Source of the DNA: Acidobacteriaceae bacterium KBS 89 | Lineage (GTDB): Bacteria; Acidobacteriota; Terriglobia; Terriglobales; Acidobacteriaceae | DNA: 64,000 nt | Direction of reading: 5' to 3' | Assembly (NCBI GenBank): GCA_000381605.1 | Contig: KB906754.1 | Span: 62,001-126,000 of the forward strand | Shown here: in pieces, positions 45,675-56,620 of the stretch | Layout: every line of letters begins with the position of its first letter | How positions within the stretch are numbered: position 1 is the stretch's first letter | The notes under the pieces: model-generated | What the model was told of the DNA's origin: nothing | Seen by the model: the letters and a program-made list of their open reading frames with translations, nothing else | The model's database searches: none | Translations under genes and position numbers: made by a program

Positions 45675-46337
45675 ATGTTCACCGGCCTGATCGAAACAAC
45701 CGGCACGCTCCTCGCCGTCACTCCCACCGAAGGCGGTACCCGCATTACCATCGCCTCTCCCACGCTCACTTCGCGCCTCAACACCGGCGACAGCATTGCG
45801 GTCAACGGCGTCTGCCTCACCGCCCTCAGCATCGAACCCAACGCCTTCCCCCCACGCTTCTCCGCCGACCTCGCCGCCGAGACCATCGCTCGCACGACCC
45901 TGACACACCTCCAGCCCGACGCCATCCTGAACCTCGAACTCCCCACTCCAGCCGGCTCGCCCCTCGGCGGCCACGTCGTCCAGGGACACGTCGACGGCAC
46001 CGCGACCCTTCTCGCTTTAAGCCCGATCACGCCAACCGCTCCCCAGACAGACTGGCGCCTTCGCATTCAACTCCCCGACGCCCTCACCCGCTACGTCGTC
46101 CCCCAGGGCTCCATCACCATCGAAGGCATCAGCCTCACCGTAGCCTCCATCGTCGGCAACGACGTTGAGGTCGCGATCATCCCCCATACCTACGCCGCCA
46201 CCAGCCTCCGCACCCTCGTCCCCGGCGCCCTCCTCAACATCGAGGTCGACGTCCTCGGCAAATACGCCGAGCGCCAGCAGGAAAGGCCGCAAGAATTCAC
46301 GCTGACCGAGCAGTACCTCATCGCGAACGGCTACTGA
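45675..46337 (+). CDS. ribE: Riboflavin synthase, alpha chain
   Basis: Riboflavin synthase dismutates two lumazines into riboflavin and the pyrimidine precursor. The 220-residue protein has the two barrel halves of the family: MFTGLIETTGTLLAV with GDSIAVNGVCLTA, and GGHVVQGHVDGTATLL with SITIEGISLTVASI and the closing IPHTYAATSLRTL. It begins 40 bases after ribD, forming a two-gene operon; the ribA/ribB and ribH genes are not in the window. Confidence 0.95.
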   Translation: MFTGLIETTGTLLAVTPTEGGTRITIASPTLTSRLNTGDSIAVNGVCLTALSIEPNAFPPRFSADLAAETIARTTLTHLQPDAILNLELPTPAGSPLGGHVVQGHVDGTATLLALSPITPTAPQTDWRLRIQLPDALTRYVVPQGSITIEGISLTVASIVGNDVEVAIIPHTYAATSLRTLVPGALLNIEVDVLGKYAERQQERPQEFTLTEQYLIANGY

Positions 46338-46361
46338 TCGCACCAGAAGAAAGGGCCCCGA

Positions 46362-47036
46362 ATGACATCAACGAAATCAAAAAAGACAGCGAAACTCCTC
46401 ATGCTGGTCGGCGACTACGTCGAAGACTACGAGGTCATGGTGCCCTTCCAAGCGCTCCAGATGGTCGGCCACACCGTCCACGCCGTCTGTCCCGACAAAA
46501 AGTCCGGCCAACATGTTCGTACCGCCATCCACGACTTCGAAGGCGACCAGACCTACTCCGAAAAGCCCGGCCACAACTTCGTCCTCAACGCCACCTTCGC
46601 CGACATCAAGCCCCAGGGCTACGACGGCCTCGTCATCCCCGGCGGTCGTGCACCCGAGTATCTACGCCTCAATCCAAAGGTGCTCAAGATCGTCCGCTAC
46701 TTCGCCGATGCCAAGAAGCCCATCGCCGCGATCTGCCACGGCCCGCAGATTCTCGCCGCCGCCCGCGTCATCGCCGGCAAACGCGTCAGCGCGTACCCCG
46801 CATGCGCGCCTGAGGTGGAACTAGCCGGTGGCACCTTCGTGTCGCTCGAAGTCACCGGCGCCATCACCGACGGCAATCTCGTCACAGGCCCGGCATGGCC
46901 CGCCCATCCCGCCTGGCTGGCAAAGTACCTCGAGGTCCTCTCCAAACACCTCGACAAGCAACAACCGTCCAAAGGTGTTCGAGAAAAAAAAGGGCGCAGC
47001 CCGAAGGCTGCGCCTTTTCGTCAACCACAACCCTAA
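46362..47036 (+). CDS. DJ-1/PfpI family protein
   Basis: A 224-residue protein of the DJ-1/PfpI superfamily. The nucleophile elbow is [10 protein letters not shown] (Cys125, His126), preceded by [15 protein letters not shown]; the glutamate-containing [15 protein letters not shown] near the start matches the active-site Glu. This set is typical of PfpI-type deglycase/peptidase members. The C-terminal end (residues about 208-224, [17 protein letters not shown]) is encoded by a terminator hairpin and its flanks. It converges with rho and the ends overlap by four bases. Confidence 0.88.
   Translation: MTSTKSKKTAKLLMLVGDYVEDYEVMVPFQALQMVGHTVHAVCPDKKSGQHVRTAIHDFEGDQTYSEKPGHNFVLNATFADIKPQGYDGLVIPGGRAPEYLRLNPKVLKIVRYFADAKKPIAAICHGPQILAAARVIAGKRVSAYPACAPEVELAGGTFVSLEVTGAITDGNLVTGPAWPAHPAWLAKYLEVLSKHLDKQQPSKGVREKKGRSPKAAPFRQPQP
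46993..47014. terminator. Bidirectional Rho-independent terminator inside the PfpI 3' end
   Basis: A 9-bp perfect stem (GGCGCAGCC / GGCTGCGCC) with a CGAA loop is preceded by an A-run and followed by TTTT on the plus strand. It therefore has the U-run expected for either direction. It lies within the last codons of the PfpI gene. Confidence 0.8.
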
Positions 47037-48283
47037 ATCGAGCTCATGTTGTGCAAAAACTCCTGATTGTTCCGCGTCTTTGCCAGCTTGTCTGTCAGCA
47101 GCTCCATCGCCTCAACCGGGGACAACGGATTCAGCACCTTCCGCAGAATCCACGTCCGCTGCAGATCTTCCTTCGGAATCAGCAGCTCTTCCTTACGCGT
47201 ACCCGACCGCTGAATATCGATCGCCGGGAACACACGCTTATCAACCAGCTTGCGATCCAGAATCACTTCCATGTTGCCCGTACCCTTGAACTCTTCGAAG
47301 ATCACTTCGTCCATCCTCGAACCAGTATCAACAAGCGCCGTAGCAATAATCGTCAGCGAGCCGCCCTCTTCGATATTGCGAGCAGCGCCAAAGAACCGCT
47401 TCGGCCTCTGCAGCGCATTCGAGTCCACACCACCTGAGAGCACCTTGCCCGACGGTGGCACAATCGTGTTGTAAGCCCGCGCCAGACGCGTGATCGAATC
47501 CAGCAGAATCACCACGTCGCGCTTATGCTCCACCAGCCGCTTGGCCTTCTCGATCACCATCTCGGCGACCTGCACGTGGCGCGCCGCCGGCTCGTCGAAG
47601 GTCGAGGAGATCACCTCACCCTTCACCGACCGCTGCATGTCCGTGACCTCTTCCGGCCGCTCGTCAATCAGCAGAACAATCAACACCACCTCAGGATGGT
47701 TCGCCGTAATGCTGTTCGCAATCGACTGCAGCAGCATCGTCTTACCCGTACGCGGCGGAGCCACAATCAAACCACGCTGCCCCTTGCCCACCGGAGTCAG
47801 CAGGTCCATCACGCGTCCAGAGATGTGCTCCCGCACCGTCTCCATCTTCACCCGCTCCTGCGCGTACAAAGGCGTCAGGTTGTCGAACAGGATCTTGTTC
47901 CGCGTCTCTTCAGGCGACTCGAAGTTGATCGCCTCGATCTTCACCAGTGCGAAGTACTTCTCGCCCTCATGCGGCGGTCGAACATTGCCGCTGATCGTAT
48001 CGCCCGTCTTAAGGTCGAACTTGCGAATCTGCGAAGGCGAGACGTAAATGTCATCCGGGCCCGGCAGGTAGTTGTAATCGGGAGACCGTAGAAAGCCATA
48101 ACCATCCGGAAGTATCTCGAGGACGCCCTCCGCGAAGATATGCCCTTCCTTCTCGCTCTGCGCCTGCAGAATCTTGAAGATCAAGTCCTGCTTTCGGAGA
48201 CCGCTGGTTCCGGCAATGTCGAGGCCACGCGCAAGCTTACTCAGCTCGGCTATATTGTGTTCTTTTAATTCAGAAATAGTCAT
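47033..48283 (-). CDS. rho: Transcription termination factor Rho
   Basis: Rho is the hexameric RNA helicase that ends transcription at non-intrinsic sites. The 416-residue protein has the Rho_N helical start, the RNA-binding cold-shock-like domain with GYGFLRS (61-67), and Walker A APPRTGKT (175-182), together with the [18 protein letters not shown] and [12 protein letters not shown] motifs. The N-terminal insertion found in some high-GC bacteria is absent. An AGG Shine-Dalgarno sits 6 bases before the ATG. Between rho and rpoZ (48284-48471) there is a short tandem repeat. Confidence 0.97.
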   Translation of the reverse strand: MTISELKEHNIAELSKLARGLDIAGTSGLRKQDLIFKILQAQSEKEGHIFAEGVLEILPDGYGFLRSPDYNYLPGPDDIYVSPSQIRKFDLKTGDTISGNVRPPHEGEKYFALVKIEAINFESPEETRNKILFDNLTPLYAQERVKMETVREHISGRVMDLLTPVGKGQRGLIVAPPRTGKTMLLQSIANSITANHPEVVLIVLLIDERPEEVTDMQRSVKGEVISSTFDEPAARHVQVAEMVIEKAKRLVEHKRDVVILLDSITRLARAYNTIVPPSGKVLSGGVDSNALQRPKRFFGAARNIEEGGSLTIIATALVDTGSRMDEVIFEEFKGTGNMEVILDRKLVDKRVFPAIDIQRSGTRKEELLIPKEDLQRTWILRKVLNPLSPVEAMELLTDKLAKTRNNQEFLHNMSSI

Positions 48284-48424
48284 GTTTTACCTGGGATTTG
48301 AATTTTTAGGAGGGATGTTGGGAACTTCAGGCGGGATCTGCTTGACGAGGGGGTCGTGCGGAAGGCCAGAATAGAGCGAAAACCTGTACTGCGGATGGGT
48401 TGTGAAGCAGATAGTAGGGTTAGT

Positions 48425-48466
48425 TGAAACAGCAAGGAGGTGAAACAGCAAAGGGGTGAAACAGCC
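48425..48466. repeat. Short tandem repeat, 16-base unit
   Basis: Two full 16-base copies of TGAAACAGCAA(G/A)G(A/G)GG and a partial third lie between the convergently ordered rho and rpoZ genes (rho is downstream of rpoZ on the minus strand). It has no recognisable function. Confidence 0.6.
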
Positions 48467-48471
48467 GCGCG

Positions 48472-48690
48472 TTAAGCTGCGCGGCGTTCCTGCAATTGTA
48501 CCTTTTCCACGACAGCTTCGGACTCGTCCATAGGAATGGTGTCCTTGAAGCGATCGAGTACTTCGTTCGTCGTATCCTGGAGCCGCGTGTTCGGCTTGTG
48601 CAGCTTACGGGTTGCCTTCGACGCCAGTTGACACAGTTCGTAACGGTTGTTCACGTGCGTGAGAGCTCCAAAAATAAGATCTGAGCGCAT
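48472..48690 (-). CDS. rpoZ: RNA polymerase omega subunit
   Basis: A 72-residue protein matching the omega family: an N-terminal SDLIFGALTHVNNRYELCQLASKATRKL, which has the conserved NR-E-x2-x2-A-x-RA helix pattern, and an acidic helical C-terminus. Omega helps assemble the polymerase by binding beta-prime. Shine-Dalgarno AAAGGAG precedes the ATG. The gene lies upstream of rho on the same strand, which differs from the usual gmk-rpoZ order; no gmk is in the window. Confidence 0.88.
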   Translation of the reverse strand: MRSDLIFGALTHVNNRYELCQLASKATRKLHKPNTRLQDTTNEVLDRFKDTIPMDESEAVVEKVQLQERRAA

Positions 48691-49200
48691 AATTTCTCCT
48701 TTTCTTTATGAGGCGGAAGCGTCTTGTGAGCGCTCACTCGCCTGAAATACTTTCAATATGGCAACCGAATTGATGAACTGCTGCCGTGTCTGGTAGCTAC
48801 ATGCATTAGACGCAGAAGAACCCGGTAGGGACTCCTACAATCCGCCTTCTATTTCAATCGGTTTCATGGTCGTCAGCCTTAGCAGACAAACAAAACCGCA
48901 GCTGGCCCAAAGACCAGCAGATTTACAAAAACTGTCCCGTCCGCAAGATTCAGCGCTCACCGCGCCCAGGCCTGAAACAGAGAGAGCCAGCCAGAATCCT
49001 GGCAGGCCAAACTTCAATCGCAACGTGCCTGGCCGTCTTTCGAGTCATACTGCCGGCCCGGAGCAACTGCGACACTCATGGAAAGTAAACTGTCTGGCGC
49101 CCAAGGTCAATACTTTTTTTGGGAACCTGTTAATAAACATATTCCAGAAACAGGATTATCTCAACATCAAAAACTGACAGGTTCCACGCAGGTAATCGCC
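48691..49200. other. Gene-free stretch upstream of rpoZ
   Basis: No convincing gene was seen on either strand. Open frames at 48866-49177 and 49078-49827 are without support, the latter being the antisense of comM. The stretch should contain the rpoZ promoter. Confidence 0.5.
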
Positions 49201-50793
49201 TCACGACCAGTAACTACGATCCAAAGTACGATATTGAATGGCCTCGGCAATGTGCTTAACTGCAATGTCCCGCTCGCCGCCCAGATCCGCTATCGTCCTT
49301 GCTACCTTCAAGATACGGTCATGTGCCCGGGCACTCAAACCCTGCTGTTGCATCGCCCGCTCCAGCAACCGTTCCGCGTCCGAAGACAGCTCACAGTAAG
49401 CCCGTATCTGCTGTGTATTCATCTGGGAATTGGCAAAGATCTGTCGCGAAGCCGCCTTTGCCGACCCTTTGGTCCGTTCCAAAGCCTGCCCAAAACGGGC
49501 ATGCTGTCTCTCCCTCGCCGCCAGCACCCGATCCCGTATCTGCTCCGAACCCTCGGCTGCAGCTCCGCCCCGCAACTCCTTATACTGCACTGCAGGCACT
49601 TCAATGTGGATATCGATCCGGTCCAGCAGCGGCCCCGAAACCTTCGCCACATAGCGCTGAATCATAGGCGGCGTGCACATGCACTCCCGCGATTTATCGT
49701 TGAAGTACCCACAAGGACACGGATTCATCGCCGCCGCCAGCATAAACCGCGCCGGAAAGCTCAAACTCATCGCCGCCCGCGCAATCGTCACATGGCCATC
49801 CTCCAGCGGCTGCCGCAACACCTCTAGCACATTCCGCGGAAACTCTGGCAGCTCATCCAGAAAGAGCAGCCCGTTGTGCGCAAGAGAAACCTCACCCGGC
49901 CGCGGCATCATGCCTCCACCAATCAGCCCGGCATCCGAGATCGTATGGTGCGGCGACCGAAACGGCCGATGCGCCACCAGCCCCTGCTCCGCATCCAGCA
50001 CCCCGGCAACCGAATGAATCTTCGTAGTCTCCAACGCCTCTTCAAACCGCAGCGGAGCAAGAATCGAAGGCAGCCGCTTCGCCAGCATCGTCTTCCCCGA
50101 CCCCGGCGGTCCAATCATCAAGATGTTGTGCCCACCCGCAGCCGCCACCTCCAGCGCCCGCTTCGCCACCTGCTGCCCTCTCACGTCCTTGAAGTCGAAC
50201 GGAAAGTGCTGCATCTCATTCAGCAGATCGTTCGTCTCCACTTTCAGCGGCGTCGCCTTAATCCCACCCAGCGCAGCCGAGTTCAGCAGCTCCCGCACCT
50301 CAAGCAGCGACTTCACGGGATAAACATTCACCCCATCAACCACCGCCGCCTCGCGAGCATTGCTCGCCGGAATAATCAGGTTCTTCACACCCTTGGCCCG
50401 AGCCGCCACTGCAATCGGCAGCATCCCCTGCACCGCGCGCAAACTCCCATCGAGCCCCAACTCCCCCACCAGCAGATAGTCGCTCACATCTTTGATATGC
50501 AGCGCACCATAAGCACCCAATATCCCGATCGCAATCGGCAGATCGAACCCCGACCCTTCTTTCTTCAGATCCGCCGGAGCCAGATTGATCGTGATCCGCG
50601 TAGGCGGAATCTCAAATCCTGAGTTCTTGATCGCCGACCGCACCCGGTCCCGGCTCTCCCGCACCGCCGCATCGGGCAATCCCACCGTATGGAACTGTTC
50701 CTCATTCAACTTGATATTGGAAAAATCAACTTCAACATCGATGATGTTGGCGTCAATCCCATACACTGCAGCACTACGAGCCGTAAAAAGCAT
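49201..50793 (-). CDS. comM: YifB/ComM-family Mg-chelatase-like AAA+ protein
   Basis: ComM is a hexameric helicase that promotes branch migration during natural transformation. The 530-residue protein begins [22 protein letters not shown] with a Lon-protease-like S5 domain, then the Mg-chelatase AAA+ domain with Walker A GPPGSGKT (228-235), LFLDELPEF as Walker B, and a C-terminal helical region ([15 protein letters not shown]). The ATG at 50793 begins the family N-terminus; the frame continues upstream without support. Confidence 0.92.
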   Translation of the reverse strand: MLFTARSAAVYGIDANIIDVEVDFSNIKLNEEQFHTVGLPDAAVRESRDRVRSAIKNSGFEIPPTRITINLAPADLKKEGSGFDLPIAIGILGAYGALHIKDVSDYLLVGELGLDGSLRAVQGMLPIAVAARAKGVKNLIIPASNAREAAVVDGVNVYPVKSLLEVRELLNSAALGGIKATPLKVETNDLLNEMQHFPFDFKDVRGQQVAKRALEVAAAGGHNILMIGPPGSGKTMLAKRLPSILAPLRFEEALETTKIHSVAGVLDAEQGLVAHRPFRSPHHTISDAGLIGGGMMPRPGEVSLAHNGLLFLDELPEFPRNVLEVLRQPLEDGHVTIARAAMSLSFPARFMLAAAMNPCPCGYFNDKSRECMCTPPMIQRYVAKVSGPLLDRIDIHIEVPAVQYKELRGGAAAEGSEQIRDRVLAARERQHARFGQALERTKGSAKAASRQIFANSQMNTQQIRAYCELSSDAERLLERAMQQQGLSARAHDRILKVARTIADLGGERDIAVKHIAEAIQYRTLDRSYWS

Positions 50794-50897
50794 TGGGGCC
50801 GATGAGTCCTTAGGGCGGAAGATGTCCGGGTGAGTATAGCATTCGCATTTCGCTATACAGTCGGGCGATGAGGGGGTTACGCTCATCCCCAACAAAC

Positions 50898-52253
50898 ATG
50901 AAAAGACTGAACCGTCTCTCAATCGCAATCCTGGCTGCGGCGCTCACCGCCAACTGCGCCGCGCAATCTCACCCGCCACAGCGAAACTTCATCGTCATCC
51001 TCGTCGACGACATGGGATACGGCGACGTCCAACCCCTCGGCGGCTCCATCCCCACTCCCGCAATCAATCGCATGGCCGAGCAAGGTATCCTCGCCACCAG
51101 CTACTACTCTCCGGCTAATCTCTGCACTCCATCTCGCGCCGGTCTGCTCACTGGCCGTTATCCCATTCGCACCGGCCTCGCCTACGAGGTCATCCAACCC
51201 GGCGACGATCGCGGCCTTCCACTCTCCGAAAAAACCATTCCGGATGCGCTCAAGCCCACCTACGTCTCTGGCCTCTTCGGCAAATGGCACCTCGGCCAAA
51301 CCGGCCCCGACTGGCTCCCAACCCATCACGGCTTCGACACCTACTACGGCATCCCCTACAGCCACGACATGCTTCCACTCGCGGTCTATGAAGCAGATGC
51401 AAAAAACAGCGACGTGAAAACCTCCCCACCCGACTACCCCAACCTCCAGCAACAGTTCTATGCCCACGCAGAACAGTTCATCGAGCAGAACCGCGACCAT
51501 CCCTTCTTCGTCGAGCTAGCTCTCAGCGCACCCCATCTCCCCGAGTACCCCAACAGCAGATTCAAAGGAACCTCAAAGACCGCAGGCCCCTACGGCGACG
51601 TCATCTCCGAGATCGACTCCATCGTCGGCCGTCTCCTCGACAAGCTGAAAGCCCTCTCACTCGACCAGAACACAGTCGTCATCCTCACCTCCGACAACGG
51701 CCCATGGTTCGAGGGATCGTCCGGCCCACTCCGCGACCGCAAAGGCGGAATGGCATACGACGGCGCCTCCCGCGTCCCCTTCATCGCCTGGGCGCCCAGC
51801 CTCATCCAACCCGGCACCAAAACCAACTCCATCATCAGCGGAATCGATCTTCTCCCCACCTTCTGTCACCTCTCCGGCCTACCCCTGCCTCAGGGAGTCG
51901 AACTCGACGGCCGCGACATCTCGCAGGTACTCACCAGCGGAGCCGCCTCACCCCACGACGAAATCGTGCTCTTCAACAACGAAGACGTCGTAGGCATCCG
52001 CACACAGCAATGGAAGTTCGTCGACGAGAACTACTGGCGCGGCGGCATCACCAACTTCAGTAACCGGAAGTACAAACAGCTCTTCGACGCGACAACCGAC
52101 ATCTCCGAGAGTTACAGCCTCGCCGACACCCACCCCGACGTCCTGCTCGACATGCAAACACGCCTCAAGCAAGCCCGCGAAACCTATGCTCCGTTCAAAA
52201 AGGGCGTACCCGCCTACTACAAAAAGCAGAAAGAACAGAGCCATCCGGACTAA
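50898..52253 (+). CDS. Exported arylsulfatase-type sulfatase
   Basis: A 451-residue sulfatase with a hydrophobic leader ([16 protein letters not shown]). The formylglycine-precursor cysteine is Cys76 in [13 protein letters not shown], the metal-binding aspartates open the fold in [11 protein letters not shown], and [21 protein letters not shown] plus LTSDNGPWF (Asp-Asn pair) match the active site. A Cys-type sulfatase needs a formylglycine-generating enzyme or anSME, and neither is in the window. The following propeller gene starts 126 bases after its stop on the same strand. Confidence 0.92.
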   Translation: MKRLNRLSIAILAAALTANCAAQSHPPQRNFIVILVDDMGYGDVQPLGGSIPTPAINRMAEQGILATSYYSPANLCTPSRAGLLTGRYPIRTGLAYEVIQPGDDRGLPLSEKTIPDALKPTYVSGLFGKWHLGQTGPDWLPTHHGFDTYYGIPYSHDMLPLAVYEADAKNSDVKTSPPDYPNLQQQFYAHAEQFIEQNRDHPFFVELALSAPHLPEYPNSRFKGTSKTAGPYGDVISEIDSIVGRLLDKLKALSLDQNTVVILTSDNGPWFEGSSGPLRDRKGGMAYDGASRVPFIAWAPSLIQPGTKTNSIISGIDLLPTFCHLSGLPLPQGVELDGRDISQVLTSGAASPHDEIVLFNNEDVVGIRTQQWKFVDENYWRGGITNFSNRKYKQLFDATTDISESYSLADTHPDVLLDMQTRLKQARETYAPFKKGVPAYYKKQKEQSHPD

Positions 52254-52378
52254 CTTTGGCGAACCGGAGTTCGGCCTTTGCAAAGAAAAGATCACATCCC
52301 CAAAGCCGACCCATCCCTTACGTATACTGGACCCGCCAATCCAACATTGCTTCCGTTCTACTCCAAGGAGACTTGACG

Positions 52379-53269
52379 ATGTGTATTTCGAATGCACGAC
52401 GCCTCGCCACTTGCATTGCTCTGGTCATCAGCTTTGCGCAAACCGCGTCCGCCGCTGAAATCCTGATCGCCGATGCAAAATCACAGCCGGAAAGCATGAC
52501 CGTCGCGCCCGGTGGCATCCTGATCGTCGGCAGCGCCAGCACACCATTCGTCTACAAGGTGCGTCCCGGTTCATCCACCGCCGAGAAATTCATCGACGCC
52601 AGCGCCGAAGGCCCCGGGACATTTTTCTTCGGCATGCTCGCCGACGCCTCCACGAACACGTTGTGGGCATGCCAACTCACCCCGGTGCCCGACATCACTC
52701 CAGTCAAACGACACACCGCCCTCAGAAGCTTCGATCTCACCACCGGCGCGCCGAAGATCCGTTGGAACCTGCCCGGCGACAACAATACCTGCAACGACAT
52801 TGCAATCGGCCCCGATAAAGCCCTCTACATCACCGACACCGCCAACGGCAAAATCTACAGGCTGCCCGCTGGCGCCTCCACCGCCGAACTCTACCTCGAG
52901 CATCGCACGCTGATGGGCATCGACGGCATCACCTTCCTCAATGGCACGCTCTACATCAACAACGTGTTCTTCAACAAGCTCTACTGCATCCCAGTCGATG
53001 CCGCCGGTAAGCCAGGACAGCCTGACGATATCTGGATGGACCAGCTGGTCAAGGGACCTGATGGCATGCGTGCAGCGAATGGGAAGCTCTTCGTCGCCGA
53101 AAATGCCAGCGGCAAGATCTCCGTCCTCACCATCAACGGAGACAAGGCCAGCGTCACGGTACTCAAGGAAGGGCTCAAAACACCAACCGCAGTCGAGCCA
53201 GCCGGCGATACTCTCTGGTTTACCGAGCGCGCCACCGGCAAAGTCATGTCCATCCCCATGCCCAAATAG
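52379..53269 (+). CDS. Exported SMP-30/NHL-type beta-propeller protein
   Basis: A 296-residue exported protein: signal peptide (ATCIALVISFAQTASAAE) then propeller-like repeats such as CNDIAIGPDKALYITDTANGKIYRL, GITFLNGTLYINNVFFNKLY and GLKTPTAVEPAGDTLWFTERATGKV. It resembles SMP-30/gluconolactonase-like secreted proteins, but I cannot point to the full set of metal ligands. The ATG at 52379 has AAGGAG 8 bases upstream. It follows the sulfatase on the same strand and may act with it. Confidence 0.82.
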   Translation: MCISNARRLATCIALVISFAQTASAAEILIADAKSQPESMTVAPGGILIVGSASTPFVYKVRPGSSTAEKFIDASAEGPGTFFFGMLADASTNTLWACQLTPVPDITPVKRHTALRSFDLTTGAPKIRWNLPGDNNTCNDIAIGPDKALYITDTANGKIYRLPAGASTAELYLEHRTLMGIDGITFLNGTLYINNVFFNKLYCIPVDAAGKPGQPDDIWMDQLVKGPDGMRAANGKLFVAENASGKISVLTINGDKASVTVLKEGLKTPTAVEPAGDTLWFTERATGKVMSIPMPK

Positions 53270-53283
53270 AAAAAGCTATCGAA

Positions 53284-53508
53284 CTATTTCGCGCGTCGCG
53301 CAGGCGCTTCATACTGGAACACCTGCTCCAGCGGGACCTCGAAAACATGGGCGATCCGAAACGCGACCTCAAGCGACGGCGAGTACTTGTCGCGTTCAAT
53401 CGCAATCACAGTCTGGCGCGTGACAAAGATGAGGTCGGCAAGCTCCTGTTGTGTCATCGACCGCCCGCCGCGAAGCTCTCTTATGGTGTTGCGAAGGCAG
53501 GAGCTCAC
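53284..53508 (-). CDS. XRE-family HTH regulator
   Basis: A 74-residue regulator with the Cro/CI-type helix-turn-helix (NTIRELRGGRSMTQQELADLIFVTRQTVIAIERDKYSPSLEVAFRIAHVFEV), of the short YozG/PadR-unrelated kind often paired with membrane proteins. I place the start at a GTG (53508) that overlaps the upstream membrane protein stop by four bases (GTGA), which indicates translational coupling. The upstream palindromes at 53923-53992 are likely its operators. Confidence 0.85.
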   Translation of the reverse strand: MSSCLRNTIRELRGGRSMTQQELADLIFVTRQTVIAIERDKYSPSLEVAFRIAHVFEVPLEQVFQYEAPARRAK

Positions 53509-53912
53509 GCGGCCATCCTGTAGGCGACAAGTTCGCGAATGATACGCACCGAGCCCGCAAGAACCAGCAGGTGGAACAGGATGCCAATCAGAAAATTGGC
53601 TGAGCGAATGCTGCCGTGATCCCAATACAAAACGAGGATCAACACGAGACCGAGCCAGAGAATGATATTGCTCCAACGCGATCCAATTGCGGCGATGGAG
53701 CGGTCACGCTCGTCTTCTACGACGCTGCCGGAACGCCAGCGGAAGAACGTCCGGACAGAAGCAAAGAGGAAGAGCAGCACAAGAAGAACGGCGTGGAAGT
53801 AGTGGTGTCCCGGACCCGAATGAACCAGAAAGTGCCCGTAAAAGACAACGACCACCACAATGCCGGCAAGCTGCGCCCACAGCATCTTTTCCTGAAAGCT
53901 GATACGGGACAT
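53505..53912 (-). CDS. Four-helix membrane protein of an XRE pair (DUF2178-like)
   Basis: A 135-residue protein with about four membrane helices (LAGIVVVVVFYGHFL; FHAVLLVLLFLFASVRTFF; IILWLGLVLILVLYW; FLIGILFHLLVLAGSVRII) and a short central charged region (DERDRSIAAIGSRWSN). The DEREDxxxxxxxR-like motif resembles DUF2178 proteins commonly encoded beside small XRE regulators. I chose the ATG at 53912 because GGAG lies 6 bases before it; frames to 53924 and 53942 would begin inside the palindrome. It is coupled to the XRE gene. Confidence 0.8.
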   Translation of the reverse strand: MSRISFQEKMLWAQLAGIVVVVVFYGHFLVHSGPGHHYFHAVLLVLLFLFASVRTFFRWRSGSVVEDERDRSIAAIGSRWSNIILWLGLVLILVLYWDHGSIRSANFLIGILFHLLVLAGSVRIIRELVAYRMAA

Positions 53913-53922
53913 GAAACGCTCC

Positions 53923-53942
53923 ATGTCAAAAATTTTTGACAT
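53923..53942. promoter_or_regulatory. Palindrome 1 (likely XRE operator)
   Basis: A perfect 20-base palindrome, ATGTCAAAAATTTTTGACAT, lies 10 bases upstream of the chosen membrane-protein start and just downstream of the -10. Confidence 0.75.
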
Positions 53943-53947
53943 GGAGA

Positions 53948-53976
53948 ACTGTAAGTGAACCGCGCATTGATGTCAA
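53948..53976 (-). promoter_or_regulatory. Sigma70-type promoter of the membrane-protein/XRE operon
   Basis: Minus-strand TTGACA (53976-53971) and TACAGT (53953-53948) are separated by 17 bases. The -35 lies inside palindrome 2, and transcription would start just before palindrome 1. Confidence 0.7.
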
Positions 53977-53992
53977 ATATTTTTGACATCAA
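53967..53992. promoter_or_regulatory. Palindrome 2 (likely XRE operator)
   Basis: Perfect 11-base arms (TTGATGTCAAA / TTTGACATCAA) around TATT. The core TGTCAAA(N)TTTGACA matches palindrome 1; the centres are 47 bases apart. The stretch 53993-54734 otherwise holds only the small gene described next. Confidence 0.75.
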
Positions 53993-54096
53993 ACTTTTTT
54001 TTCGAGGAGACGCTAGATTACCGAGCCTCGGCGCAGGTCCTTGCCCAAATAGTTCGCTCGGCCGGCCGACCCCATCAGCAACGCACCCGGTTCCTG

Positions 54097-54285
54097 TTAC
54101 TGGGCAGCGGCAAATAGCTCAGGTGACTGTGCCTGCGCCTTCACAATCGCCGACTTCAACATTAATTTCGCCCGAGCCGGGACGCAAACGCACATTTCCT
54201 TAAGCGAACTCCCACTATGCCGGGACTGAGAACCGACGGTTACGAGAACAAATAGGGCGACTGTAAATAGAGCAAAGCGGCTCAT
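54097..54285 (-). CDS. Small exported hypothetical protein
   Basis: A 62-residue open frame starting MSRFALFTVALFVLVTVGSQS, a plausible signal peptide, then a Cys-Val-Cys-containing mature part (SSLKEMCVCVPARAKLML). AGGGGG lies about 8 bases before the ATG. It stands alone in a gene-poor stretch and nothing else supports it. Confidence 0.35.
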   Translation of the reverse strand: MSRFALFTVALFVLVTVGSQSRHSGSSLKEMCVCVPARAKLMLKSAIVKAQAQSPELFAAAQ

Positions 54286-54695
54286 GGGATGACCCCCTGA
54301 CGAATGATACGCAGACCATGCCATGGGAGTTCCTCAAAACTTCCATCATTCAATGCGCCAAAATTCCAAGGCCCGGCAAAATGAGAAACACCTGTTGAAA
54401 TCGCAAAAACGCTCCTCCCGCCATCTCCACGACCAAAATCCCGCCCAAAAATCACATGTCAAGCCCCAAAACCACCTAAACCACTCAAAAAGCAGAAGAT
54501 CGACTTGGCGTATGAGTTAGGTCAAACTAGCTATACTTAAACAGTAGAGAAAAATAAACGCACCTCAGGCAGCTCTTAAAACCCTAAGTCATTTGCTTGC
54601 AATATTTTGGGCGTAACTTCTTTCGTTGGAGTATTTTACAAGCATCAACTACCCGTAAACCAATGAGAGGAAAAGGCTTACACGCGGGCAATAGG

Positions 54696-54708
54696 GGGAG
54701 GGGTACCC
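54696..54708. repeat. GGGAGGGGTACCC motif (copy 2)
   Basis: Exact match to 44382-44394, 26 bases before the yjbR-like gene start. Just after it lies TTTACAGTAGAGAAGGA; a related AACAGTAGAGAA occurs about 170 bases upstream at 54539-54550. Confidence 0.5.
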
Positions 54709-54734
54709 CTTTACAGTAGAGAAGGACGGAACCA

Positions 54735-55139
54735 ATGACGACGTTGAACTTGCGCATAGCCCTCTACCGCCGCCTCGCCCTTGCCCTCCCCGGAGCCGTC
54801 GAAAGCTCCCACATGAACCATCCCGACTTCCGCCTCAACAACCAGATATTCGCCACCCTCGCCTACCAGGAACAAGGCCGCGGCGTCCTCAAACTCACCC
54901 TCGAACAACAAGCCGCCTTCGTTACCGACCAGCCCCACATCTTCTCTCCCGTTCAGGGAGGATGGGGACGCATGGGCATGACCTTCATCCACCTCGACCA
55001 GGCCGACGAATCCATCATGGCCGGCGCCCTCAAGACCGCCTACCAGAACCTCCACGCAAAACAATCCGAGAAGAAGGCGCAAAAGAAATCCGCCCACGCC
55101 GCCAAACCGGCCAAAGCAACTCGTCGCCCCCTAAAATAG
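54735..55139 (+). CDS. MmcQ/YjbR family protein
   Basis: A 134-residue protein of the MmcQ/YjbR fold (small DNA-binding-like double-wing domain): a first helix with LYRRLALALPGAVESSHMNHPDFRL, then IFATLAYQEQGRGVLKLTLEQQAAFV and GGWGRMGMTFIHLDQADESIM. The C-terminal 25 residues are Lys/Ala-rich (QSEKKAQKKSAHAAKPAKATRR), which would favour nucleic acid contact. The sdaA GTG start follows 6 bases after its stop. The function of the family is not settled. Confidence 0.85.
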   Translation: MTTLNLRIALYRRLALALPGAVESSHMNHPDFRLNNQIFATLAYQEQGRGVLKLTLEQQAAFVTDQPHIFSPVQGGWGRMGMTFIHLDQADESIMAGALKTAYQNLHAKQSEKKAQKKSAHAAKPAKATRRPLK

Positions 55140-55145
55140 GCCACC

Positions 55146-56615
<1,470 letters not shown>

Positions 56616-56620
56616 GGGAC

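Noticed and set aside
48866..49177. A 103-residue plus-strand gene upstream of comM's end
   Set aside because: No Shine-Dalgarno, no domain, and unusual composition; judged chance.
49078..49827. A 249-residue plus-strand gene overlapping comM
   Set aside because: Most of it is antisense to the comM coding sequence and it lacks recognisable domains.
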